Assembly: GCA_963796705.1 (NCBI GenBank)
Contig: CAWCMK010000004.1
Coordinates: forward strand, 558,001 to 622,000
Source of the DNA: VRUE01 sp963796705
GTDB taxonomy: Bacteria; Actinomycetota; Thermoleophilia; Solirubrobacterales; 70-9
Length of the DNA: 64,000 nucleotides
Direction: 5' to 3'
A program made the position numbers and the translations under genes. Of this stretch, positions 55,019-63,524 are shown piece after piece. How positions within the stretch are numbered: position 1 is the stretch's first letter; each line of letters starts with the position of its first letter. The notes under the pieces are model-generated. The model was not told the DNA's origin. It saw only the letters and a list, made by a program, of their open reading frames with translations, and ran no database searches.

Positions 55019-55798
55019 TTGGCTGAGCTGGAGATTCGCAACCTGCACGTGAGCGCCGAGGAAAAGCAAATCCTCAAAGGCCTCGATCTCGACGTCGAGA
55101 AGGGGGAGGTGCACGCCCTGATGGGGCCGAACGGCTCCGGCAAGTCAACCCTGGCCAACGCGATCATGGGCCACCCGGCGCTTGAGGTGAGAGAGGGGAC
55201 GATCACCTTCAAGGGCGAGGACATCACCGAGGCCGGCCCCGACGAGCGCTCGCGTGCTGGCCTCTTCATGGCCTTCCAGTACCCGGTCGCCATCCCCGGC
55301 GTCTCGGTCAGCAAGTACCTGCGCATGATCCTCAACGCGCACCGTGAGGCGCGTGGCGAAGCCGAGATCAAGATCAAGGACTTCGCCAAGATCGCCCAGG
55401 AGGCGATGGACCTCGCCAACATCCCGAAAGATTTCTCCAGCCGCTACCTCAACGACGGCTTCTCCGGCGGCGAGAAGAAGCGCATGGAGCTGCTGCAACT
55501 GGCGCTCCTTCGACCCGAGATCGCGGTCCTTGATGAGACCGACTCCGGGCTCGACATCGACGCGCTGCGCACGGTCGCCGAGGGCGTCAACAGATTCGCC
55601 GGCCCGGAGATGGGCGTGCTGATCATCACCCACTACCAGCGCATCTTGCACATGGTCAAACCTGACTTCGTCCACGTGATGTTCGAGGGACGGATCGTCA
55701 AGGAGGGCGGGCCGGAGCTGGTCGAGACGCTCGAGGAGAAGGGCTACGGCTGGATCCGCGAGGAGGTCGCTGCGAGCGCCGGCGCGGCGAGTAACTAG
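55019..55798 (+). CDS. sufC: Fe-S cluster assembly ATPase SufC
   Basis: A 259-residue ABC-type ATPase of the SufBCD scaffold. Walker A is MGPNGSGKSTLAN, signature FSGGEKKRMELLQL, Walker B IAVLDETDSGLDID and switch His IITHYQRI. The SufC-type insertion GLFMAFQYPVAIPGVSVSKY is present. TTG 55019 is the start. It is encoded apart from sufB and sufD, which lie 3 kb downstream in a second operon, unlike the usual sufBDC order. Confidence 0.97.
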   Translation: MAELEIRNLHVSAEEKQILKGLDLDVEKGEVHALMGPNGSGKSTLANAIMGHPALEVREGTITFKGEDITEAGPDERSRAGLFMAFQYPVAIPGVSVSKYLRMILNAHREARGEAEIKIKDFAKIAQEAMDLANIPKDFSSRYLNDGFSGGEKKRMELLQLALLRPEIAVLDETDSGLDIDALRTVAEGVNRFAGPEMGVLIITHYQRILHMVKPDFVHVMFEGRIVKEGGPELVETLEEKGYGWIREEVAASAGAASN

Positions 55799-55847
55799 GC
55801 CCGATGTCCCGCGAGTCGAGGGCACGCCAAGCTTCCCCGGGGGGGCC

Positions 55848-57089
55848 TTGACCGTCGCGACGTTCCCGATCGAGAGGGTCCGCGCCGCCTTCCCGGCACT
55901 CGAGCGCGAGGTCCACGGCCAGCCGGTGGCCTACCTCGATAGCGGCGCCAGCGCCCAGCGTGTGCTGGCCTCGATCCACGCCGTGGACCGCTACGAGCGC
56001 GCCCACCACTCCAACGTCCACCGCGGCTCACACACCCTTTCGGCCGAGGCGACCGCCGCCTACGAGGGCGCCCGGGCAACGGTCGCCGACCACATCGGCG
56101 CCGCCGACCGCCGCGAGGTGATCTTCGTTCGAAACGCCACCGAGGCGATCAACCTCGTCGCCCGAGCCTGGGGGGATGCCAACGTCAGCAGCGGCGACCG
56201 CATCCTGCTGACAGAGATGGAGCATCACTCCAACATCGTCCCCTGGCAGCAGCTCGCCGCGCGCGTCGGGGCCGAGATCGACTGGGTGCCGATCGACGAG
56301 GACGGGCTGCTGGAGATGCGAACCCTGGTGCAGTTGCTCGAGCGCGGGCCGAAGCTTCTCGCGGTCGCCCATTTGTCCAACGTGCTCGGCACCGAGAACC
56401 CCCTGGCCGAGATCTCGCGCCTGGCGCACGAGGCCGGTGCCCTGGTGCTCGCCGACGGCGCCCAGGCGGCCCCCAAGCTGCCGCTCGACGTCGCCGCCCT
56501 GGGGGTCGACTTCTACGCTCTCACCGGCCACAAGCTCTACGCCCCGACAGGCATCGGGGCGCTTTGGGGGAGGCTCGAGCTGCTGCGCGCGATGCCGCCC
56601 TTCCTTGGCGGCGGCTCGATGATCCGCAAGGTGACCAAGGAGGGTGCCAGCTTCGCGGAGCCGCCGGCGCGCTTTGAGGCCGGGACGCCGGCCATCGCCC
56701 AGGCGATCGGAATGGCCTCGGCGCTGCGCTGGCTCGACGCCCTGGGGATGGAGGCCGCCCGCGAGCACGAGCTGGCGATCGCCGATTACACGCTGGAGCG
56801 GGTCGCTGAGGTAGCCGGCCTCAGGGTGTTCGGCCCGCCCCGCGGCCCTGGGCGGCTGGGTCCAGTCTCATTCGAGATCGACGGCATCCACGCCCACGAC
56901 GTCTCCGAGATCCTCGATCGTCATGGCGTTGCCGTTCGCGCCGGGCATCACTGCGCACAGCCGCTGATGGATCGCCTCGGGATCGCGGCCACCGCCCGCG
57001 CCAGCTTCGGGGCCTACACGACCGAGCGGGAGATTGACCGCCTGGTCGAGGGCCTCCAAGACGCGCGGCGCGTCTTCGGCCTCGAGTAG
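55848..57089 (+). CDS. sufS: Cysteine desulfurase SufS
   Basis: A 413-residue group II PLP-dependent desulfurase that supplies sulfur for clusters. The PLP lysine is in ALTGHKLYAPTGIGALW, the His stacking on PLP in MEHHSNIVPWQ, and the active Cys in RAGHHCAQPLMDRLG. The N-terminus FPIERVRAAFPALEREVHGQ matches SufS. TTG 55848 follows a G-rich region that could pair with 16S rRNA. Forms the donor pair with SufU, encoded 87 bases downstream. Confidence 0.97.
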   Translation: MTVATFPIERVRAAFPALEREVHGQPVAYLDSGASAQRVLASIHAVDRYERAHHSNVHRGSHTLSAEATAAYEGARATVADHIGAADRREVIFVRNATEAINLVARAWGDANVSSGDRILLTEMEHHSNIVPWQQLAARVGAEIDWVPIDEDGLLEMRTLVQLLERGPKLLAVAHLSNVLGTENPLAEISRLAHEAGALVLADGAQAAPKLPLDVAALGVDFYALTGHKLYAPTGIGALWGRLELLRAMPPFLGGGSMIRKVTKEGASFAEPPARFEAGTPAIAQAIGMASALRWLDALGMEAAREHELAIADYTLERVAEVAGLRVFGPPRGPGRLGPVSFEIDGIHAHDVSEILDRHGVAVRAGHHCAQPLMDRLGIAATARASFGAYTTEREIDRLVEGLQDARRVFGLE

Positions 57090-57176
57090 CTCGGCGAGGC
57101 GCGGGCGGGGCCCACCTGGTCGCGTGCCGGGCCTGTCCCTTGCCGCGCGCTGGCGCCGCTGCGCTAGCCTCGAGCT

Positions 57177-57614
57177 GTGGACGAGCTCTACCGCGACCAG
57201 ATCCTCGAGCACTACAAGCGCCCCCACAATTACGGACGGCTCGAGAACCCTGACCTCGAGTTCGAGGACACCAACCCCTTCTGCGGCGACGAGCAGCAGG
57301 TGACGATTCGCCTCGACGAGGATGGGCGGGTCGCCGAGATCGCCTTTGAGGGCAAGGGCTGCGCGATCTCGACGGCGGCCACGTCGCTGCTCACCGACGA
57401 GCTCCTCGGCAGGACTCGCGAGGATGTCCTGCGCTTGCCGAAAGAGTTCGTCCTCGACCTGCTCGGGATCGACATCTCGGCGACGCGCATGAAGTGCGCG
57501 ATGCTGGGCCTCAAGGTCGTCAAGAGCGCCAGCCTCGGCCAGCCCGCCGACTGGGAGGACGAGGGCGAGGTCGGCGACCGCTCCGAAGCGGCCGCCGACC
57601 TGGGCCAGGTTTAG
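57177..57614 (+). CDS. sufU: SufU-type sulfur acceptor/zinc protein
   Basis: A 145-residue protein of the IscU/SufU fold. The metal-binding residues are Cys36 and Asp38 (PFCGDEQQV), Cys62 (GKGCAISTA) and Cys107 (RMKCAMLG). The MKCAML ending is SufU-like, yet the spacing between the second and third Cys (45) is close to IscU (about 43) and shorter than in Bacillus SufU (about 62), so the SufU-specific insertion is reduced. SufU takes sulfur from SufS. GTG start. Convergent with the VOC gene, 11 bases apart. Confidence 0.94.
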   Translation: MDELYRDQILEHYKRPHNYGRLENPDLEFEDTNPFCGDEQQVTIRLDEDGRVAEIAFEGKGCAISTAATSLLTDELLGRTREDVLRLPKEFVLDLLGIDISATRMKCAMLGLKVVKSASLGQPADWEDEGEVGDRSEAAADLGQV

Positions 57615-57625
57615 CCGCGGCGGCC

Positions 57626-58420
57626 CTAGGCCTCGACGCCCATCGCCGGATCCGGCTTGATCACGGCAAACACCGCGCCCGCGGGGTCCCTGATCACTGC
57701 GATGCGACCGACTTCGGCGATATCGACCGGACCAAAAGGAACATCGCCGCCGCCATCGCGGGCCTTCTGGACCGCGGCATCGGCGTCATCTGTCGCAAAG
57801 TAGACCAGCCAATGCGCGGGCACCTCCTCGGGGACTCGGTCGCTGATGTCAATCATGCCACCGACGGTGTCCTCGCCGACCAGGATGCTCGTGTAGGTGC
57901 CGGTCTCGAACTGACGTTCCTCGAAGCCCCAGCCGAAGACCGCGCCATAGAACTCCTTGGCGCCGCTTGGGTCGCGGCTGTTGAGCTCGTTCCAAACCAG
58001 CGTGTCGGCCTCGTTCACCACGCCGGCCCCGGCGAACGCACCGGGTTGCCAAACCCCGAACACCGCGCCCTCGGGATCGGCGAAGATCGCCATGCGCCCC
58101 AGGTCCAAGACGTCCATCGGCTCGGCCAGAACGCTGCCGCCGGCGTCTCTCACGGCCGCGGCGACGGCGTCTGCGCTCTCCACCGAGATGTAGGTGCTCC
58201 AAGCCGGAGGCTGGCCCTCCTGCATCAGCGGCATGATCCCGCCGACCGCTCTGCCGGACTTCATCGCCTGCCGGTAACCGCCGGTCTGCTCGCTGTTTTC
58301 GGCCTCGGGAACCTCCCAGGCGAAAAGGTCCCCGTAGAACCCGACCGAGGCCTCCAGGTCGGGGCTGCCGAGGTCAATCCAGCAGGGGGTTCCGGGTTTG
58401 TAGGTCGTCATCTCCGTCAT
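57626..58420 (-). CDS. Two-domain glyoxalase/VOC family protein
   Basis: A 264-residue protein with two VOC domains (about 8-125 and 137-260): GTPCWIDLGSPDLEASVGFY and, in the repeat, LVWNELNSRDPSGAKEFYGA. Each ends in a strand with GRMAIFADPEGAVFGVWQPG or GRIAVIRDPAGAVFAVIKPD. This is the actinobacterial 27-kDa antigen Cfp30B-like group; no enzymatic role is fixed. Starts at ATG 58420 (MTEMTTYKPG). It splits the suf genes and lies on the opposite strand, which suggests insertion or rearrangement. Confidence 0.9.
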   Translation of the reverse strand: MTEMTTYKPGTPCWIDLGSPDLEASVGFYGDLFAWEVPEAENSEQTGGYRQAMKSGRAVGGIMPLMQEGQPPAWSTYISVESADAVAAAVRDAGGSVLAEPMDVLDLGRMAIFADPEGAVFGVWQPGAFAGAGVVNEADTLVWNELNSRDPSGAKEFYGAVFGWGFEERQFETGTYTSILVGEDTVGGMIDISDRVPEEVPAHWLVYFATDDADAAVQKARDGGGDVPFGPVDIAEVGRIAVIRDPAGAVFAVIKPDPAMGVEA

Positions 58421-58489
58421 GAGTGCGTCCTCTCGTAGAAGTTCCTCGTCGCTCGATCCTCGCACCGATCGCCTGGTGGATCGTTAAGA

Positions 58490-58506
58490 GGCGGTTCTCG
58501 ACCGCC
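58490..58506. other. Small perfect hairpin upstream of the Rieske gene
   Basis: GGCGGT (58490-58495) and ACCGCC (58501-58506) around TCTCG. It lies in the divergent region between the VOC gene and the Rieske gene. No T-run follows, so termination is not supported. Confidence 0.3.
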
Positions 58507-58525
58507 GGGATGGTCGGGACCGCTA

Positions 58526-58549
58526 AAATCCGACTGGAGAAGTAGGATT
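58526..58549 (+). promoter_or_regulatory. Candidate Rrf2 operator, copy 2 (before Rieske-sufB-sufD)
   Basis: AAATCCGACTG (58526-58536), five variable bases, then GTAGGATT (58542-58549), the same gapped motif as 54474-54497. Here AATCCGACT and AGTAGGATT form a nine-base inverted repeat with one mismatch. It lies 37 bases before TTG 58587. Confidence 0.7.
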
Positions 58550-58586
58550 AAGTCTCAACCCGCACGATCTGGAGCTGCTTCCCCTC

Positions 58587-58916
58587 TTGAGCAAGACCGC
58601 AGGAACATCCGTCTCCGTCTGCCCGGCCGCCGAGCTGGCGCCCGGCAGCATGCGTCTCGTCGAGCACGAGGGCACGAAGATCGGTGTCTTCAACTGCGAC
58701 GGGACCCTCTATGCAATCGAGGATCGCTGCTCACACGACGACGGGCCGCTCGCCGAGGGTGACTTCGATCCGGCCACCTGCACGGTCGAGTGCCCGCGCC
58801 ACGGCTCGCTGTTTGACCTGACCACCGGCAGACCGAAGACGCTCCCCGCCTATGCTCCGGTGAGGACGTTCCCGATCAGCATCGACGAGGACACGATCAC
58901 ATTGGAGGTCGATTGA
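58587..58916 (+). CDS. Rieske [2Fe-2S] ferredoxin-like protein of the suf operon
   Basis: A 109-residue single-domain Rieske protein. Cluster ligands are Cys48 and His50 (DRCSHDDGPL) and Cys69 and His72 (ECPRHGSLFDL). It resembles NirD and small ferredoxins of dioxygenase systems, with no membrane anchor. Starts at TTG 58587. Its TGA is one base before the sufB ATG, so it is cotranslated with the scaffold. It could donate electrons in cluster assembly or act as a client; the sequence does not decide. Confidence 0.93.
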   Translation: MSKTAGTSVSVCPAAELAPGSMRLVEHEGTKIGVFNCDGTLYAIEDRCSHDDGPLAEGDFDPATCTVECPRHGSLFDLTTGRPKTLPAYAPVRTFPISIDEDTITLEVD

Positions 58917-58917
58917 G

Positions 58918-60351
58918 ATGGCAACGCCTGAGGTTGTCGCAGAGAAGAGAGAACTTGCCGGTATCAACGCCGAATACAAGGAGAAGTTCGGCTTCCATGA
59001 TCCCGAGACCGGCTACGCCTACAAAGCCCCCAAGGGGCTCAGCCGGGAGATCGTTGAATCGATCTCCGAGTACAAGAACGAGCCGCAGTGGATGCGCGAC
59101 TTCCGCCTAAAGGCGCTCAAGCATTTCGAAAGCCGCCCAACGCCGACCTGGGGCGGCAATCTCGGCCAGATCGATTTCGATGACATCCACTATTTCGTCC
59201 GCGCCTCCGAGAAGAACAGCCGCGACTGGAGCGACGTGCCCGAGGACATCAAAAACACCTTCGATCGGCTCGGGATCCCCGAGGCTGAGCGCAAATTTCT
59301 CGCCGGGGTTGGCGCCCAGTATGAGTCCGAGGTCGTCTACCACCAGGTGAACGAGAAGCTCGAGGCCCAGGGCGTGATCTTCACCGACATGGACACGGCG
59401 CTGCGTGAGCATGAGGACCTCGTGCGCGAGCACTGGGCGACCGTGATCCCGCCCAACGACAACAAGCTGGCGGCGCTCAACTCGGCCGTCTGGTCGGGCG
59501 GATCCTTCGTCTACGTGCCCAAGGGCGTCAAGGTCGAGATGCCGCTACAGGCCTACTTCCGAATCAACACGGAGAACATGGGCCAGTTCGAGCGAACCCT
59601 GATCATCGCCGAGGAGGGGTCCGACGTCCATTACATCGAGGGCTGCACGGCGCCGGTGTACTCGACCGACTCGCTGCACTCGGCGGTCGTCGAGATCATC
59701 TGCAATCCGGGCTCCCGCGTGCGCTACACGACGGTCCAGAACTGGTCACAGAACGTCTACAACCTCGTTACCAAGCGCGCGGTCGCGCACGAGAGGGCGA
59801 CGATGGAGTGGGTCGACTGCAATCTCGGCTCGAAACTGACGATGAAGTATCCCTCGATCTACCTACTCGGACCCGAGGCGCACGGCGAGATACTCTCGAT
59901 CGCCTTCGCCGGCGAGGGCCAGCACCAAGACGCCGGCGGCAAGATCATCCACGCGGCCCCGAGGACCTCCTCCTCGATCTTCTCCAAGTCGATCTCAAAG
60001 GACGGCGGGCGCAGCACCTACCGGGGTCTGCTCGAGGTGGCAGACGGAGCGAGCGAAGCCCGCTCCAAGGTGGTCTGCGATGCGCTGCTGCTCGACGAGG
60101 ACTCCCGCTCAGACACCTACCCGACGATCCGCATCGGCGAGAACGATGCCGATGTCGGCCACGAGGCGACCGTCTCCAAGATCGGCGACGAGCAGCTCTT
60201 CTACCTGCAGAGCCGCGGGCTCGACGAGCAGGAGGCCTCGAAGATGATCGTCAACGGCTTCATCGAGCCGGTCACCAAGGAGCTGCCGATGGAGTACGCG
60301 GTGGAGCTCAACCGACTGATCGAGCTGCAGATGGAGGGGTCGATTGGCTGA
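58918..60351 (+). CDS. sufB: Fe-S cluster scaffold protein SufB
   Basis: A 477-residue scaffold subunit. It has the SufB N-terminus (YKAPKGLSREIVESISEYKN), the core beta-helix with VYVPKGVKVEMPLQAYFRIN and EGCTAPVYSTDSLHSAVVEI, and the C-terminal RIGENDADVGHEATVSKIGD and FYLQSRGLDEQEASKMIVNG. The thiol likely used for cluster build-up (Cys in CTAPVY) is there. Overlaps sufD by eight bases. Full length. Confidence 0.98.
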   Translation: MATPEVVAEKRELAGINAEYKEKFGFHDPETGYAYKAPKGLSREIVESISEYKNEPQWMRDFRLKALKHFESRPTPTWGGNLGQIDFDDIHYFVRASEKNSRDWSDVPEDIKNTFDRLGIPEAERKFLAGVGAQYESEVVYHQVNEKLEAQGVIFTDMDTALREHEDLVREHWATVIPPNDNKLAALNSAVWSGGSFVYVPKGVKVEMPLQAYFRINTENMGQFERTLIIAEEGSDVHYIEGCTAPVYSTDSLHSAVVEIICNPGSRVRYTTVQNWSQNVYNLVTKRAVAHERATMEWVDCNLGSKLTMKYPSIYLLGPEAHGEILSIAFAGEGQHQDAGGKIIHAAPRTSSSIFSKSISKDGGRSTYRGLLEVADGASEARSKVVCDALLLDEDSRSDTYPTIRIGENDADVGHEATVSKIGDEQLFYLQSRGLDEQEASKMIVNGFIEPVTKELPMEYAVELNRLIELQMEGSIG

Positions 60352-61456
60352 GGCCGCGGTGACCCTGCCGCCCCTTCCTGACCAAAAGCAGAGGGGGTGG
60401 GAATTCACCGACCTCTCGGGCCTCGAGGTCGACTCCTTCGCGGCGGTGCGGCCAAGCCCCTCGGTCTTCGGCGCGGAGGAGGCGATGATCTGCTCGCTGG
60501 CCGAGGCGCGCGAGTCGCACGCGGCGCTGCTCGCCGAGCGGCTCGGGACGCTGGTACCGGCCGATGACCCGTTCGTGGCCCGCAACGATGCTGCCTGGAG
60601 CGACGGTGTCCTCGTGCACGTGCCGGCGGGTGTGAGGCTCGAGGAGCCGGTGCGCGTTGAGCTTCCCGTCGATGAGGACGGCGCGGCGATCGCCTGGCGC
60701 ACCCTGGTAGTCCTCGAGGAGGGCGCCGAGGCCGAGGTCTGGGAGCACTGCTTCTCCCAGACAGACGAGACCGAGGCGCTGCTGAACTCGGTCGTCGAGC
60801 TGCACGTCGGCCAGGCGGCGAGACTGCGCTACGTCAACACCCAGGACATCTCCGAGCGCTCCTGGATATTCGCCACCCAGCGCGCCCGGGTCGAGCGCGG
60901 TGGCCGCCTCGATTGGGCGGCGCTCGGCTTCGGCTCGGCGAACGGCAAGGTGCGAATGGAGACCAACCTCGCAGGACCGGGCTCTGAGGCTCGTGTCACG
61001 GGCGGCTATGCGGGCGGACCCGGACAGCACCTCGACTTCGACACAACCCAGGAGCATGCGGCACCAAATACGGTCTCCGACCTCGCCTTTCGCGGGGTCC
61101 TCGCCGCCGGCGCAACCGCGGTCTGGCGAGGGATGATCCGCGTCGACCCCGGGGCTCAGCGAACCGACGCCTTCCAGGAGTGCCGCAACCTGCTGCTCTC
61201 GCCCGAGGCCCACGCCGACGCGATCCCCGGCCTCGAGATCGAGGCCGACGACGTGCGCTGCACGCACGCCGCGGCGATCGCCCAGATCGACAAGGATCAG
61301 CTCTTCTACCTGACATCCCGCGGCCTCGACGCGGCCCAGGCCAAGGGGCTGATCATCGAGGGCTTCCTCGAGTCCCTGGTCGAGCGCCTCGCCGAGGGAT
61401 CGGTGCGCGACGCAGTCTCTAAGGCCCTCGAGAAGCGCCTCGCCGAGATCCTCTAG
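60344..61456 (+). CDS. sufD: Fe-S cluster assembly protein SufD
   Basis: A 370-residue SufB paralogue. Its C-terminal half shows the beta-helix motifs (AGGPGQHLDFDTTQEHAAPN, FRGVLAAGATAVWRGMIRVD and HAAAIAQIDKDQLFYLTSRG). It should complete the SufB-SufC2-SufD complex. TTG 60344 starts inside the end of sufB. Short N-terminus compared with E. coli SufD (423), typical of gram-positive forms. Convergent with the membrane-protein gene, 40 bases apart. Confidence 0.95.
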   Translation: MAEAAVTLPPLPDQKQRGWEFTDLSGLEVDSFAAVRPSPSVFGAEEAMICSLAEARESHAALLAERLGTLVPADDPFVARNDAAWSDGVLVHVPAGVRLEEPVRVELPVDEDGAAIAWRTLVVLEEGAEAEVWEHCFSQTDETEALLNSVVELHVGQAARLRYVNTQDISERSWIFATQRARVERGGRLDWAALGFGSANGKVRMETNLAGPGSEARVTGGYAGGPGQHLDFDTTQEHAAPNTVSDLAFRGVLAAGATAVWRGMIRVDPGAQRTDAFQECRNLLLSPEAHADAIPGLEIEADDVRCTHAAAIAQIDKDQLFYLTSRGLDAAQAKGLIIEGFLESLVERLAEGSVRDAVSKALEKRLAEIL

Positions 61457-61496
61457 CTCCCGTCACCACCCTCGCGGCGGGCGGAGTTGAGGGGCC

Positions 61497-62903
61497 TCAG
61501 CTGTTGGCCACCGAGAGCAGGTAGAGGCCAAAGCAGGTGAAGGCAACCATCACGGCAAGCATCCAGTACTGAGAGCGCGCCGCCTGCCGGTAGTCGCCCC
61601 AATAGGCGGTCGCCCGGTCGTGGGCCAGGGTGAGGCCGAGCACGTGGCCGATCACCAGAGAGCCAACCTGCACGTACCAGATGGCGTTGGAGCTGATCAC
61701 GCGGAAGTCGATCCCGCCTGAAGCGGTGCCAAACAGGTTGGTGGTCGTCGTGCCGAGCGGGTCCGAGAGCAGGTAGGTGAACTGTGCCTGCTCCTGGAAG
61801 ACGAAGAGGCTGAAGTAGTGCGCCACAAGGTAGGCAAAGGCAATTGGGATCAGCGTGTGGGCGAAGCCGATTCGCAGTTTCCTGGCCGGCGGTGCGCCCT
61901 GCACGGTCGACATCCCGCGCACGCCGATCAGATAGACAGCGCCGACGCCGAGGAAGGTAAGCGCCATGAAGATCGTGTCGGCGATGTGCAGGGCCGTGGC
62001 CAGGCCCAGGCCCCGGTCGACGAACCAGTGGAATAGATGTTCGATGCCGCTTTTGAATGCCCCCTCCTGGGCTCCGTCGAAGCTGGTTGTCGCGATCGAG
62101 GCGATGACGACGGCGGCCGAGCCGGGCACGGCGGCCGCCCACTTGGTGGCGGCCGAGAGCGGTCGACGGCGGCCGAGACGCCCCCGGCTGACGCCGAAGC
62201 AGCCAAGGCGCGAGAGCATCCCGAAGTAAACGGAGAAGATCTCACCCCGCTCGCACCACTCCTCGACCCCGAAGAGAGTCATCATCACCAGCGTGTAGGC
62301 GCTGTAGATGAGGGCCGCGACCGCGGCGGCATGGGGTTCGAGACCGACGGAAACGCCGCCGTTTGCGCCGTAGATGATCTCGAGCCAGACAAAGCCCATC
62401 AGCCCAATCGCCGCCGGCCAACGCCCAAGCCGCTCCGGGTAACGGAAGTGGGCCGAGCGCTGCCCGGCAAGCAGCCGGAAGCCCCCTCCGAGGGTCCGGC
62501 CGATCGCCCGCCAGGGGTTGAACGGCTTGAAGACGTTGCCGAGGAAGACGCTGAACAGCGGAAACCCCAGCCAGGTGGTGACGAAGAGGAAGGTGATCGT
62601 GAAGTTGCGATCAGGAGCTTCGGTGCCACGCAGCCCGGCGTAGACGGAGAGGGCGAGGAGGAAGACGCCGAGGGCCCCGCAGATCACCTGCGCCGGCGCC
62701 CCGAGCAGGACCCGCGAGAGCCAATCCCGCAGCGGCCGCCAATGTTCGTCCTCAAAGCGGGGCTCCCTCCAGGCCGCGGACAGCGCGAAGAAGGAGATGA
62801 TCAGGACGATCGATGCCCCCCAGGCAAATAGCCAGGCCGGGATCGGCAGGTCTTTGCGGGCGACCAGCGCGTGCGCCAGCGGCAGCGCCTGAACCAGGCT
62901 CAT
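61497..62903 (-). CDS. Large multi-pass membrane protein of unknown function
   Basis: A 468-residue protein with about ten to twelve hydrophobic segments spread over its length. Regions with charge and Trp/Pro patterns are FKPFNPWRAIGRTLGGGF, HFRYPERLGRWPAAIGLMGF and FAHTLIPIAFAYLVAHYFSL (His in two membrane helices), and VQVGSLVIGHVLGLTLAHDR near the end. Proteins of this shape are sometimes annotated as fenitrothion hydrolase; that name is not supported by any motif here. His residues in helices could bind metal or heme. ATG 62903 overlaps the stop of a small upstream ORF (ATGA). Confidence 0.8.
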   Translation of the reverse strand: MSLVQALPLAHALVARKDLPIPAWLFAWGASIVLIISFFALSAAWREPRFEDEHWRPLRDWLSRVLLGAPAQVICGALGVFLLALSVYAGLRGTEAPDRNFTITFLFVTTWLGFPLFSVFLGNVFKPFNPWRAIGRTLGGGFRLLAGQRSAHFRYPERLGRWPAAIGLMGFVWLEIIYGANGGVSVGLEPHAAAVAALIYSAYTLVMMTLFGVEEWCERGEIFSVYFGMLSRLGCFGVSRGRLGRRRPLSAATKWAAAVPGSAAVVIASIATTSFDGAQEGAFKSGIEHLFHWFVDRGLGLATALHIADTIFMALTFLGVGAVYLIGVRGMSTVQGAPPARKLRIGFAHTLIPIAFAYLVAHYFSLFVFQEQAQFTYLLSDPLGTTTTNLFGTASGGIDFRVISSNAIWYVQVGSLVIGHVLGLTLAHDRATAYWGDYRQAARSQYWMLAVMVAFTCFGLYLLSVANS

Positions 62904-63178
62904 GGGTTGACCGTCGTTTCGATGATCTCTCCCGTTCCTCCGGCGAGCTCGGCCTCGAGGCGCTCATCGGCCGACGCAAGCGGGCTGCGGGTCACCGCGC
63001 CACCGCTCGCCCTGACGTCCGACAGAACGCCGTATCTGTTCCCACCGATCCCTGCCGCGAACGGGCCGATCACCGGCGCCCTCCCGACCTCAGCCTTGCA
63101 GCTACCCTCATCGGGACTGAGGACGAGGACAGTGGCGGCAACGAATCCCCCGCCGCGAGGGGCGCAAAATATTCGGAC
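62900..63178 (-). CDS. Probable small secreted or periplasmic protein, start unresolved
   Basis: An open frame of 92 codons with high GC at third positions ends in TGA overlapping the ATG of the membrane-protein gene (ATGA), which supports translation. Readable parts are GGGFVAATVLVLSPDEGSC near the start (hydrophobic, signal-like) and a C-terminal LEAELAGGTGEIIETTVNP. No ATG, GTG or TTG occurs in frame before the hydrophobic segment; an ATG at 63182-63184 lies one frame away. A frameshift near a G5 run (63149-63153 region) or a non-standard start is possible. No family recognised. Confidence 0.4.
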   Translation of the reverse strand, partial: VRIFCAPRGGGFVAATVLVLSPDEGSCKAEVGRAPVIGPFAAGIGGNRYGVLSDVRASGGAVTRSPLASADERLEAELAGGTGEIIETTVNP

Positions 63179-63212
63179 TCATAAATCGCTCCCTTGCTCT
63201 CGAGATTGCGGG

Positions 63213-63455
63213 TCAGGGAACGCGAGGTGGCGGCCGCTGGGCGAGGCCGAAGGCAATCAGCAGACCACCGCTGGCGAGGACGGACCGGGGGGCCGGGTCC
63301 CGTCGGCAACGGCGCGGCGGCGCCGGCCTGCTGAGGGGGCCCCGCGAGAACCGCTCGGCGATCCGCACCATCACCTCGCAGCCCGGATAATGACCGAGGA
63401 GCAGTGATCCGAGCAGGAGCGCCAGCGGGATGCACGCGAGAGCGATCTCGAACAT
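63213..63455 (-). CDS. Small two-helix membrane protein
   Basis: An 80-residue protein: first helix FEIALACIPLALLLGSLLLG, then HYPGCEVMVRIAERFSRGPL, an Arg/Pro-rich loop (PAPPRRCRRDPAPRS), and a second helix VLASGGLLIAFGLAQ. It starts at ATG 63455 and precedes the small ORF and the large membrane protein on the same strand, so the three may form one operon. Function unknown. Confidence 0.6.
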   Translation of the reverse strand: MFEIALACIPLALLLGSLLLGHYPGCEVMVRIAERFSRGPLSRPAPPRRCRRDPAPRSVLASGGLLIAFGLAQRPPPRVP

Positions 63456-63524
63456 CGACGGAGAACCGTATCGCTATTCCTAAATGAGGATTAACGGGCG
63501 GTTCCGCCGCTTCACGGGGCGACG

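Noticed and set aside
58490..58506. Terminator
   Set aside because: No T-run and it lies between divergent starts, so there is no transcript end to serve.
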